DNA of 10,272 nt, taken from assembly GCA_013203855.1 (NCBI GenBank), contig JABMPG010000029.1, positions 1-10,272 on the forward strand, written 5' to 3'. The notes beneath the pieces are model-generated. The model made no database searches and was not told where the DNA came from. It was given only the letters and a program-made list of their open reading frames with translations. Origin of the DNA: a bacterium. GTDB lineage: Bacteria > Sumerlaeota > Sumerlaeia > UBA8349. Positions within the stretch are counted from its first letter, which is position 1. The number at the start of each line of letters is the position of its first letter. Shown in pieces: positions 1-5,198 of the stretch. The position numbers and the translations under genes were made by a program.

Positions 1-263
1 CCGCTGCCCAGGTCGAGCACCACTTCGCCCTGCTTCAGATTCGCGATCGCCTGCGGATTGCCACAGCCCAGACCCATGTCCGACCCGACCGGCGCCGCCC
101 GGAGATCCTCCAGCCCGTACCCCAGGCGCAGCGAAGCCAAGGGATCGGGCCCGGCAGAAGAGCAGCAGATCTCACCAACGCAACAGCCCCTGCCCGATCC
201 GGCGATCTGCTCGTAACGCGACCGAACCTCCTCGCGCACCTTATCTTCACGTTCGCCACTCAT
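1..263 (-). CDS. arsM: Arsenite methyltransferase ArsM, N-terminal part (gene continues beyond the window start)
   Basis: This would be an S-adenosylmethionine-dependent methyltransferase that converts arsenite to methylated arsenicals in the cytoplasm. Only 87 complete codons are present. Seen: an N-terminal helix (MSGEREDKVREEVRSRYEQI), a cysteine-rich stretch with C27, C28, C33 and C34, the block MGLGCGNPQAIANL (residues 63-76), and then VVLDLGSG, the SAM-binding motif I, at the cut edge. From family knowledge, the Cys in GLGCGNP and one of the upstream Cys residues correspond to arsenite-binding thiols; the exact pairing is my inference. The ATG overlaps the arsC stop (ATGA), so translation is probably coupled. 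It is the third gene of the ars operon. The rest of the Rossmann fold and the C-terminal cysteines lie outside the window, so completeness cannot be judged. Confidence 0.9.
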   Translation of the reverse strand, partial: MSGEREDKVREEVRSRYEQIAGSGRGCCVGEICCSSAGPDPLASLRLGYGLEDLRAAPVGSDMGLGCGNPQAIANLKQGEVVLDLGS

Positions 264-727
264 GATCGGCTTCCTCTCGTTTCTTGGATATCCAGACCGC
301 CGGGCAGAGACTCGACGAACGCCCGGATTTCGTCGCGGACCCGGCGATAGGCCTCAAGCGCCTCGTCTTCGGTCTTGGCCTCTCGGGCCAGCCTCGGCGG
401 ATCGTCGAATCCCACATGCACCACGCGCGTCTTTCCGGCGAAAATCGGGCAACTCTCGAAGGCGTTGTCGCAGACCGTCACGACCACGTCGAACGCCACG
501 CCGCCCAGATCGTTCACATGCTTCGATTGATGACCCGAGATATCCACACCCGCCTCCGCCATCACCCGCACGGCATTCAGATTCAGACCATGGGTCTCGA
601 TCCCGGCCGAAAACGCCTCGATCTCGTCCCCCTTCAGATGCCGCGCCCACCCCTCCGCCATCTGGCTCCGGCACGAGTTCCCCGTACATAGGAAAAGGAC
701 CTTCATCTTCCGTTCTGCCTCTGACAT
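260..727 (-). CDS. arsC: Arsenate reductase ArsC, thioredoxin-coupled (low-molecular-weight phosphatase fold)
   Basis: Reduces arsenate to arsenite in the cytoplasm. The 155-residue product carries the phosphatase P-loop CTGNSCR, with nucleophile C14 and R20. A second redox pair, C86 and C93, lies in VCDNAFESC, and the general-acid region is FDDPP near D109. C14, C86 and C93 match the three-cysteine relay of the pI258-type thioredoxin-coupled ArsC, not the glutaredoxin-coupled type. I chose the ATG at 727 because GGAGG (732-736) lies 4 nt upstream. The ATG at 704-706 gives the more usual N-terminus MKVLFLCTGNSC and cannot be excluded; the longer open frame to 754 runs through the Shine-Dalgarno sequence. 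The stop overlaps the arsM ATG by one ATGA. The first codons are duplicated near the end of arsR (883-905), an oddity described under findings. Confidence 0.95.
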   Translation of the reverse strand: MSEAERKMKVLFLCTGNSCRSQMAEGWARHLKGDEIEAFSAGIETHGLNLNAVRVMAEAGVDISGHQSKHVNDLGGVAFDVVVTVCDNAFESCPIFAGKTRVVHVGFDDPPRLAREAKTEDEALEAYRRVRDEIRAFVESLPGGLDIQETRGSRS

Positions 728-729
728 AT
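707..729. repeat. Direct repeat copy A (arsC start)
   Basis: A 23-bp segment that matches 883-905 at 21 of 23 positions, 176 bp apart. Read on the minus strand it contains the arsC ATG and codons MSEAER. In the arsR reading frame it reads ICQRQNGR followed by a stop (TGA at 703-705), which closely resembles the real ArsR C-terminus. The two copies bracket the palindromic repeat at 776-858. Confidence 0.85.
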
Positions 730-731
730 TG

Positions 732-736
732 CCTCC
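732..736 (-). promoter_or_regulatory. Ribosome binding site deciding the arsC start
   Basis: GGAGG on the minus strand lies 4 nt before the ATG at 725-727. It supports the start with MSEAERKMKV over the longer frame. The second copy of the arsC start (ATG at 901-903) has no such sequence upstream, so that copy is probably not used for initiation. Confidence 0.6.
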
Positions 737-775
737 ACCCTGGCCCTTCTCCACTCCTGTCGGCCGCCATCCGGT

Positions 776-858
776 TCAGCCCCGAAGGGGCGACACATTT
801 CAGCCCAGAGCGAAGCCCTGGGTTTGCCGTCCACCATACCCCAGCCCCCTAAGGGCGT
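776..858. repeat. Palindromic intergenic repeat with two GAA-loop hairpins
   Basis: Hairpin 1 has arms GCCCC (779-783) and GGGGC (787-791) around loop GAA. Hairpin 2 has arms at 804-811 and 815-822, pairing at 7 of 8 positions, also around loop GAA. A degenerate third unit follows: CAGCCCCCTAAGGGCGTCAC (842-861) resembles the start of hairpin 1 and its trailing GCGACAC. From memory, units of this CCCCGAAGGGGCGACAC...CCCAGGGC...GCCCTGGG type occur as dispersed intergenic repeats in some environmental bacterial genomes. Only one locus is visible here, so dispersal is inference. No run of T follows, so it is not a typical intrinsic terminator, although it may weaken transcription or stabilise mRNA between arsR and arsC. 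Confidence 0.6.
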
Positions 859-875
859 CACACGAGCCTCCGATC

Positions 876-1247
876 TCAACGCCTCCCGTTCTGCTTCTGA
901 CATATCGCATCGGTTCCCGCCGCCAGAATCTTCGCCATCCGCGCCGCATCCTTCTCGACCTGCGGATCGCTCTTCAACTCACGCCGCACCCACGCCAAGG
1001 CCCGCCGCGCCGCACCCGCCGTCTCGCGGCCCCGAGGCAGGCGATAGTAAATCCACCGCCCATCCTTGCGCAGCTCCACCAGCCGCGCCTGATACAAAAT
1101 CGACAGATGCTTCGAAACCGTCGACGGAGCCAGCCCCAGCATCTCCACGATCTGACAAACGCAAATCTCTTCACAGCCCAACGCGCACAGAATCCGCAAC
1201 CGGTTCGGATCGGCCAGAGATCTAGTAATGAGCAAAAAATCGCGCAC
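876..1247 (-). CDS. arsR: ArsR-family arsenite-responsive repressor
   Basis: A winged-helix repressor that leaves ars promoter DNA when arsenite binds its cysteines. The product has 123 residues. It opens with a helix containing LADPNRLRILCALG, followed by CEEICVCQIVEMLGLAPSTV, which matches the ArsR metal-site-plus-recognition-helix signature (C29 and C31 in CVC, with further C21 and C25). The recognition helix continues as SKHLSILYQARLVELRKDG, and the wing is RWIYYRL. The start is a GTG at 1245-1247 preceded by GGAGGAG (1252-1258); the open frame to 1370 crosses the promoter and is rejected. It is the first gene of the operon, so it is autoregulated if the operator at 1259-1278 is real. Its C-terminus lies in the duplicated segment (copy B). 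Confidence 0.93.
   Translation of the reverse strand: MRDFLLITRSLADPNRLRILCALGCEEICVCQIVEMLGLAPSTVSKHLSILYQARLVELRKDGRWIYYRLPRGRETAGAARRALAWVRRELKSDPQVEKDAARMAKILAAGTDAICQKQNGRR
883..905. repeat. Direct repeat copy B (arsR end)
   Basis: Matches 707-729 with two mismatches (positions 885 and 895). In the arsR frame it encodes ICQKQNGR near the ArsR C-terminus. In another frame it encodes MSEAERE, a ghost of the arsC N-terminus. Both copies therefore carry an arsR tail overlapped by an arsC head, which suggests the two genes once overlapped here. Confidence 0.85.
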
Positions 1248-1258
1248 GGCACTCCTCC

Positions 1259-1278
1259 ATTTCGTTATGTGGCGAAAT
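1259..1278. promoter_or_regulatory. Probable ArsR operator (inverted repeat)
   Basis: A perfect inverted repeat, ATTTCG (1259-1264) and CGAAAT (1273-1278), with an 8-bp spacer. It touches the -10 box and covers the likely transcription start, so a bound dimer would block RNA polymerase. Assignment to ArsR rests on position and symmetry. Confidence 0.6.
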
Positions 1279-1304
1279 ATAGCAAGTTCTACAACCGGCG
1301 TCAA
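1276..1304 (-). promoter_or_regulatory. Sigma70-type promoter of the ars operon
   Basis: On the minus strand, -35 TTGACG (1299-1304), a 17-bp spacer and -10 TATATT (1276-1281). Transcription should start near 1269, leaving a leader of about 20 nt that holds the arsR Shine-Dalgarno. Both elements are close to consensus and the spacing is ideal. Confidence 0.8.
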
Positions 1305-1480
1305 TCCAAAAACCGAGAAGGTGTCTGGTGACATCGGAGCGGATATGGACTGGCGTCTCTGGGTATGCACTCGCGGTTACACTAGAAATTCATTTCGCCG
1401 ACGGCCCTCTCAATGCTATCAGGATAGGGAGGAAGTATTCCCATTTCGCAGTCACACGCGACACAGCAAAAGGCAAATTC

Positions 1481-1633
1481 ATGGAACCCCGGCTGAAATT
1501 CGACCCGAAGGAAATCCCCGGTATCGCCCGGCGATACACCTATCCGCCTCTCGAGACCAAACTGATGGACCTGAAGCCCACAATTAACTCACGGGGCTAT
1601 CTGACGAAAAACGATCTGGAACGGGTCGCGTAC
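1481..1633 (+). pseudogene. 5' fragment of a hypothetical gene, cut by the insertion element
   Basis: An ATG at 1481 opens a frame of 51 codons reading MEPRLKFDPKEIPGIARRYT at its start and RGYLTKNDLERVAY at its end. This resembles the beginning of a hypothetical protein family that I recall as having FDPxxIP near the N-terminus and RGYLTKxDLxxVAYWKS further on. The resemblance stops exactly where the IS terminal repeat begins (1632). Beyond it the frame runs 47 more codons through insertion-element DNA with no family likeness. I do not see the missing 3' part on the far side of the element. A weak AAAGG lies upstream of the ATG. Function is unknown. The 1305-1480 stretch before it shows no gene. 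Confidence 0.5.
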
Positions 1634-1648
1634 CAATACTGTTCGGCA
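1632..1648 (+). repeat. Left terminal inverted repeat of the IS remnant
   Basis: ACCAATACTGTTCGGCA, perfectly complementary to 2345-2361. It sits exactly where the interrupted plus-strand gene loses its family likeness, which supports it as the element boundary. The true tip may be one or two bases inside. Confidence 0.8.
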
Positions 1649-1698
1649 CACTTCTTGACACAGTCTCGCATCGGGGTCAAGAGGAGATTGGGGTTTCG

Positions 1699-1714
1699 TG
1701 GTTCTCGTGAAACA
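1699..1714. other. parS-like 16-mer (candidate ParB binding site)
   Basis: TGGTTCTCGTGAAACA matches the canonical chromosomal parS, TGTTTCACGTGAAACA, at 14 of 16 positions. The mismatches are at positions 3 and 7, and the right half is intact. It lies inside the IS remnant, about 8 kb from parAB. The position-7 change breaks the central ACGT, which ParB usually needs, so binding may be weak or absent. Confidence 0.25.
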
Positions 1715-1741
1715 AGCGGGGGAAAATGGAGAAGAGGGGTG

Positions 1742-2230
1742 TTTGGCGGCGCGGTTCTCGTCGTCGCGCCATAGGGCCCACACCATCTTCGGCAGCGCGT
1801 TCAGCAGCGTGCCGTCCGCGGCCACCGGGCGCTTGTCCAGATCCCGCAGGCGCCGGTCCGGCTCGATGTCGTCCAGACACTCGCCGACCTCCTCGATGAT
1901 CGCCGCCAGCAGCGCCGGGTCGAAGAGGCCGGCCGCCTCGGAAAAACTGCCCAGGCTGAACCGGGGCAATTTCAGCCGCTGCCGGAGCGATTCGATATCG
2001 CTAACTTGCTGGAGCCCGCGCATGCTGTCGAGAATGGGCGTGAAAGAATAGATGAGCAGCCAAGCGCAGAACTCGTCATAGTGTAGTTTGCGCTTGGGAT
2101 CCGGACAGTGGTCATGCAACGGCGCGAGCAGTTTCATGATCCGGCCAAGAAAGCCGCAGCCCTGCACTTCGTCCGCGGTTATGCGCCGTTTTGGTTTGCG
2201 GCCCCGGGAGCGTGGCGACTTCTCGTTCAC
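1742..2230 (-). pseudogene. Truncated IS4-family DDE transposase
   Basis: From a GTG at 2230, about 163 residues look like an IS4-family transposase N-terminus. They include a basic start (SRGRKPKRRITADE), the region LHYDEFCAWLLIYSFTPILD, PRFSLGSFSEAAGLFDP and then VAADGTLLNALPKM, where D139 is the first catalytic Asp. The similarity breaks off after DDENRAAK (near 1742). The frame then runs through unrelated sequence to a stop at 1589, outside the element. The second Asp, the YREK-type block and the catalytic Glu are absent, so the product cannot be an active transposase. Confidence 0.85.
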
Positions 2231-2247
2231 GCGGCCATGATGGCCGC
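2231..2247. repeat. Perfect palindrome upstream of the transposase start
   Basis: Two 8-bp arms, GCGGCCAT and ATGGCCGC, around a single central base, immediately upstream of the transposase GTG. A hairpin here could cover the ribosome binding site and limit transposase translation, as in other IS elements. That role is inference. Confidence 0.5.
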
Positions 2248-2344
2248 AGCCTAGGCGCGAAGTCTAGTTAGGATTGTGTTAGTGACCCATTTGCTTTCTG
2301 CTACCACCATACCGAAGCGCCGCCCGAACCCAGAAGCAGGAACC

Positions 2345-2361
2345 ATGCCGAACAGTATTGG
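2345..2361 (-). repeat. Right terminal inverted repeat of the IS remnant
   Basis: Reverse complement of 1632-1648 over 17 bp without mismatch. It lies about 115 bp upstream of the transposase GTG. The 83 bp between it and the next gene (stop at 2445) holds only a small hairpin (2402-2415) and no recognisable gene. Confidence 0.8.
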
Positions 2362-2444
2362 TGATGTCCCCCGATTTCAGGTCTTTACCCGGCTCAGCAC
2401 TCGAAGTCGTCTTCGGCCCATTGCGTGTGACACATCTCCGGTGG

Positions 2445-3779
2445 TCAGTACAGTTGGGCCTCGATTGCCAACAACTGAGCGGGCAATTCCTCGTGGAGCC
2501 GGTCGAAGGGGAGATGACCACAGATGAGGGGCACCAGATCGGCGACGTAGTCACTGCGGTCAAAGGCGACACGATCGGGCGCGTAGCCACGGTAATCGTT
2601 GCAGAGGCTCAAAACAAGGGGTATTCGCGAGCGAGCTCTCTTCCGAACTTCATTCTTGATGGCCTGAAAGGTCTCGAAGGGCGAGGCCAGGAATGCAAGC
2701 GGTCCAATCCGGATTGCCTGCACCTCAACAGGCCGGTTGAGCGCTTCCCCGTTCTCGATTTGGCGGAGAATCCGGCGCAAGGAGACGGCGCGGACAGCAG
2801 CCATGCGAAAGTCGTAGTCCTCGTCCGTGGCGTCGGGGGTGTGAAGGATCTCTTCGTCGGCGGCCAGCCGATCTCTCAGATTCTCCTCGCTCCATCTGGC
2901 CCGTGAAAAACAGATGCGGGCGGTGACGTAACGAAGGGCATCCATCTCGAGGGGCTTTGCGTGCTGCATGCCGTGGCGAACGGCGTTGGCGTAGCGTGCC
3001 GTGATCACGTCCAGTGCCGGAAGGGCCTCCTCCGCCGGTTTGTGAACCACGCACGAGTTCACGTCGCCTTCCGCCCCTTGGAGAAACAATCCCACCGATC
3101 CCGGGTGTTCGTGTTCGAGCAGGTTTGTTGCCACGCCAACGAAGTCCCCATGAATGAAGCGCGTGTCGGCACAGCAACAGACGGGATGGCAGCCAAAACA
3201 GCTGAGGAAACCGAGAAGACCGCCGTCACCCTCCACGGCCACGACGTGACACGTTGTATCGGTTAGTTCAGGCTTTGCGGGACGCCAGGTCTCGCGTAGA
3301 ACTTCATCCAGCGGTGGCGCATTCGAGTCGTATTCGCGATTCAGCCCGATACCCTCGCACGGTGTCTCGGCGTATAGGAGACGTCCTTCGGTGAGCCTCT
3401 CGATCGCGCCGATGGCCGCGGCGGCAAGTCGCTGGGGCAGCAACTCCATATACGGCGGGTCATACTCCCCCCAGCCGATTCGCAGTTCGGAGGTGTTTGG
3501 GCCACTGTGTGTGTGGGTGCATGACACCAGCATGGCCGCGGGCGGCAGGCCGGTTGCTCCATGGACAAGCAGCCGCGCAGAGTCGGTCGTTTCCTGGCAG
3601 ATGCCGGCCAGATCGCAACTCACAACCACGGCTTGCCGGCCATCGTGCTCAACGGCCATGGCTCGAGCCCACAGCCGGTCTCGAACAGCAATGGCCCCCC
3701 GATTCAGAAATGGCCCAAAACCGCAGAGTTCGACGCCAAGACGAGGGGTGATGTCGATTTTGTGGAAGCCGAAGCGCAT
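2445..3779 (-). CDS. Neutral/alkaline ceramidase-fold protein (N-terminal catalytic-domain family), probably a hydrolase of unknown substrate
   Basis: The 444-residue protein has the order of motifs of the neutral ceramidase catalytic domain. It starts KIDITPRLGVELCGFGP, then has VSCDLAG, SCTHTHSGP with H89 and H91, GCHPV with H198, GAEGDVN at 235-241, SPFETF with E369 and CNDYRGY with Y396/Y399. By comparison with characterised ceramidases, the first histidines, H198, E369 and a tyrosine would hold the zinc. The canonical nucleophile Ser of GDVSPN is Asn241 here, and the C-terminal beta domain of true ceramidases is missing. It is therefore unlikely to cleave ceramide in the known way. I see no signal peptide, so it is probably cytoplasmic. 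It starts 4 bp after the aminotransferase stop, implying one operon and a shared pathway. The start ATG is preceded by AAAGAGAG. Confidence 0.75.
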   Translation of the reverse strand: MRFGFHKIDITPRLGVELCGFGPFLNRGAIAVRDRLWARAMAVEHDGRQAVVVSCDLAGICQETTDSARLLVHGATGLPPAAMLVSCTHTHSGPNTSELRIGWGEYDPPYMELLPQRLAAAAIGAIERLTEGRLLYAETPCEGIGLNREYDSNAPPLDEVLRETWRPAKPELTDTTCHVVAVEGDGGLLGFLSCFGCHPVCCCADTRFIHGDFVGVATNLLEHEHPGSVGLFLQGAEGDVNSCVVHKPAEEALPALDVITARYANAVRHGMQHAKPLEMDALRYVTARICFSRARWSEENLRDRLAADEEILHTPDATDEDYDFRMAAVRAVSLRRILRQIENGEALNRPVEVQAIRIGPLAFLASPFETFQAIKNEVRKRARSRIPLVLSLCNDYRGYAPDRVAFDRSDYVADLVPLICGHLPFDRLHEELPAQLLAIEAQLY

Positions 3780-3783
3780 ATGA

Positions 3784-5088
3784 TTACTCTCTTTTGGCTT
3801 GGCGGGCGAAATAGTCGCGTGCCGCGCTCAGGCTATCATTAACCTTCCTGACACCCCGAATCAACTGGTCAATATAGTCGTCGCCGCCGAGAAGGTGCGA
3901 GTGGCTGAGGAGCAGAGCCGTTTCATCCGCCGCAGCCTCGGTAGCGGGCAAGCGAAGCTTCCTGTAGTCCTGAATTGAGGAAGAGTCACGATAGGGAATG
4001 GGACTGGTTCGATCGTAGAGATTCAACAGAGGATTGCGGTAAACCGGCGAGTAGGGGGGATAAACGCTGACTCCTTCGGCGCAGAGCACGGCACGGTATT
4101 GGTCCCGTGTCAGCCCGTCTGCCTCCCTCGGATCGAACGTCAAGGTGAGTGCGTAGTAGACCTGCCTCGTCACGCGTTCATCCCGTCTTGCGACTTGAAG
4201 AGGCCCACCCATTTCCGATAGACCGTCTCGAATCCTATCAGCCGCTTTCTCACGGTGACGATTCTGAGCGTCAAGCCTCGTCAGACCGGCTCGCAGCAAC
4301 ACGCACTGCATTTCCGTAATCCGGTAATTGTGGCCGTAGTGATTCCCCGGAACAAGTTTGGGGGCAACGCCCGGGGCCGCCGGAGATTCGCGATCCGGTC
4401 GCCAACCCACCTGTTTCAGGGCGAAGCACACCTCATAGATGTCGTCATCGTCGCAGGTTATCGCTCCTCCCTCGCCCGACGTGAGGATTTTGCTCTGCTG
4501 GAAAGAATAACTCCCTGCATCGCCGATTGCGCCTGCCCGCCGGTCACGCCACATGCTCCCGTGCTGGTGGGCTGTGTCTTCGACCACCTTGATGCCGTGC
4601 TCCCGGGAGATCCGCATGATCTCATCCATGTCGCACATGCATCCATAGAGATGGACAGGAATCACCGCCCTGGTCTTCGGGGTGATCGCGGACTCGAATG
4701 AGGCCGGATCCAGGCACATGGTCTCGCGGTCAACATCCGCAAAGACCACGTTCGCCCCGATATCGAGCGCGGCCTGAGCCGTGGCCACCCATGTCATGCC
4801 AGGAACGATGACGTCGTCTCCAGGTTCGACGCCCACTGCCTGCAGCGCACATTGCAGGGTCACCGTGCCATTGGCTAGGCAGAGGCAGTGCTTGGTTCCG
4901 ATGAAAGCCGCGTAGTCCCGACAGAACGCCATCTCCTGTGGGCCAAGCCAGCTCCATTTCCCACCCTTCACCACCTCGACCATCTGACCCATCTCCCAAT
5001 CGCCGACGACAGGCCATGTCGGCGCCGCAAGGTCAACCGCTGCCTTCCCACCGAGAAGGGCCAATTGCTTGACAGATGTTGCGTCCAT
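3784..5088 (-). CDS. DegT/DnrJ/EryC1/StrS-family PLP-dependent aminotransferase
   Basis: The 434-residue protein is a type I fold PLP aminotransferase of the family that aminates keto-sugars or inososes, usually with glutamate or glutamine as donor. Seen: WPVVGDWEMGQMVEVVKGGKW near residue 25, CLANGTVTLQCAL (69-82), GDDVIVPGMTWVATA (90-104), AVIPVHLYGCMCDMDEI (141-157), VVEDTAHQHG (168-177, PLP-contacting D171), SFQQSKILTSGEGGAI with Schiff-base K200, and HNYRITEMQ (253-261). The pattern is nearer to scyllo-inosose or AHBA-type members than to classical PglC-like sugars, but the substrate cannot be read from sequence. The start at 5088 has AAAGGA 8 nt upstream and gives the normal family length; the frame to 5220 runs through the divergent promoter. 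It is divergent from the AraC gene and coupled to the ceramidase-fold gene. Confidence 0.88.
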   Translation of the reverse strand: MDATSVKQLALLGGKAAVDLAAPTWPVVGDWEMGQMVEVVKGGKWSWLGPQEMAFCRDYAAFIGTKHCLCLANGTVTLQCALQAVGVEPGDDVIVPGMTWVATAQAALDIGANVVFADVDRETMCLDPASFESAITPKTRAVIPVHLYGCMCDMDEIMRISREHGIKVVEDTAHQHGSMWRDRRAGAIGDAGSYSFQQSKILTSGEGGAITCDDDDIYEVCFALKQVGWRPDRESPAAPGVAPKLVPGNHYGHNYRITEMQCVLLRAGLTRLDAQNRHREKAADRIRDGLSEMGGPLQVARRDERVTRQVYYALTLTFDPREADGLTRDQYRAVLCAEGVSVYPPYSPVYRNPLLNLYDRTSPIPYRDSSSIQDYRKLRLPATEAAADETALLLSHSHLLGGDDYIDQLIRGVRKVNDSLSAARDYFARQAKRE

Positions 5089-5119
5089 AAAAATGATCCT
5101 TTCTTCGCCAGAAATAGTC

Positions 5120-5148
5120 TTGCCCCTCCAACGAAGCAAGAATAAGAT
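5120..5148 (+). promoter_or_regulatory. Candidate promoter of the AraC-family gene
   Basis: Plus-strand -35 TTGCCC (5120-5125), a 17-bp spacer and -10 TAAGAT (5143-5148). An inverted repeat CTTGC (5119-5123) / GCAAG (5136-5140) lies within it. Being between divergent genes, it is a reasonable AraC-protein site, but nothing proves this. Confidence 0.45.
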
Positions 5149-5168
5149 ACAGGTGAATGAGTTGTCGA
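5139..5168 (-). promoter_or_regulatory. Candidate promoter of the aminotransferase/ceramidase-fold operon
   Basis: Minus-strand -35 TCGACA (5163-5168), an 18-bp spacer and -10 TATTCT (5139-5144). It overlaps the opposing araC-type promoter, so the two would compete. The match is only moderate. Confidence 0.4.
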
Positions 5169-5198
5169 TAGACCAGAATTGCGGAGGATTAACGAAAG

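Larger units (their letters stand above)
1632..2361 (-). mobile_element. Internally deleted IS4-family insertion sequence (non-autonomous remnant)
   Basis: The element is bounded by a perfect 17-bp inverted repeat, ACCAATACTGTTCGGCA at 1632-1648 and its reverse complement at 2345-2361, with weaker similarity extending inward. Between them lies only the N-terminal part of an IS4-type transposase. A full element of this kind is usually about 1.4-1.6 kb (family knowledge), so roughly half is missing, mainly the region coding for the transposase C-terminus. I see no clear target-site duplication: the left flank ends GGGTCGCGT and the right flank starts GATGTCCCC. With both ends intact it might still be moved by a full-length relative elsewhere in the genome. 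Confidence 0.8.

Noticed and set aside
35..259. Minus-strand 74-codon frame
   Set aside because: It is out of frame with the clear ArsM N-terminus (1-263), which covers the same bases.
703..903. A 66-codon minus-strand frame starting MSEAERE
   Set aside because: It starts in the duplicate copy of the arsC start and lacks a Shine-Dalgarno sequence. I treat it as a by-product of the duplication, not a gene, though it informs the finding.
262..1331. Long plus-strand open frames opposite arsC and arsR
   Set aside because: Arg/Pro/Ser-rich translations with no domain signal, antisense to well-supported genes; GC-rich codon bias creates them.
1248..1370. N-terminal extension of ArsR
   Set aside because: It runs through the promoter and operator, and a GTG with a strong ribosome site gives the normal length.
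2402..2415. Hairpin CGAAG-TCGT-CTTCG as a terminator for the ceramidase-fold gene
   Set aside because: The stem is only 5 bp and no T-run follows on either strand.
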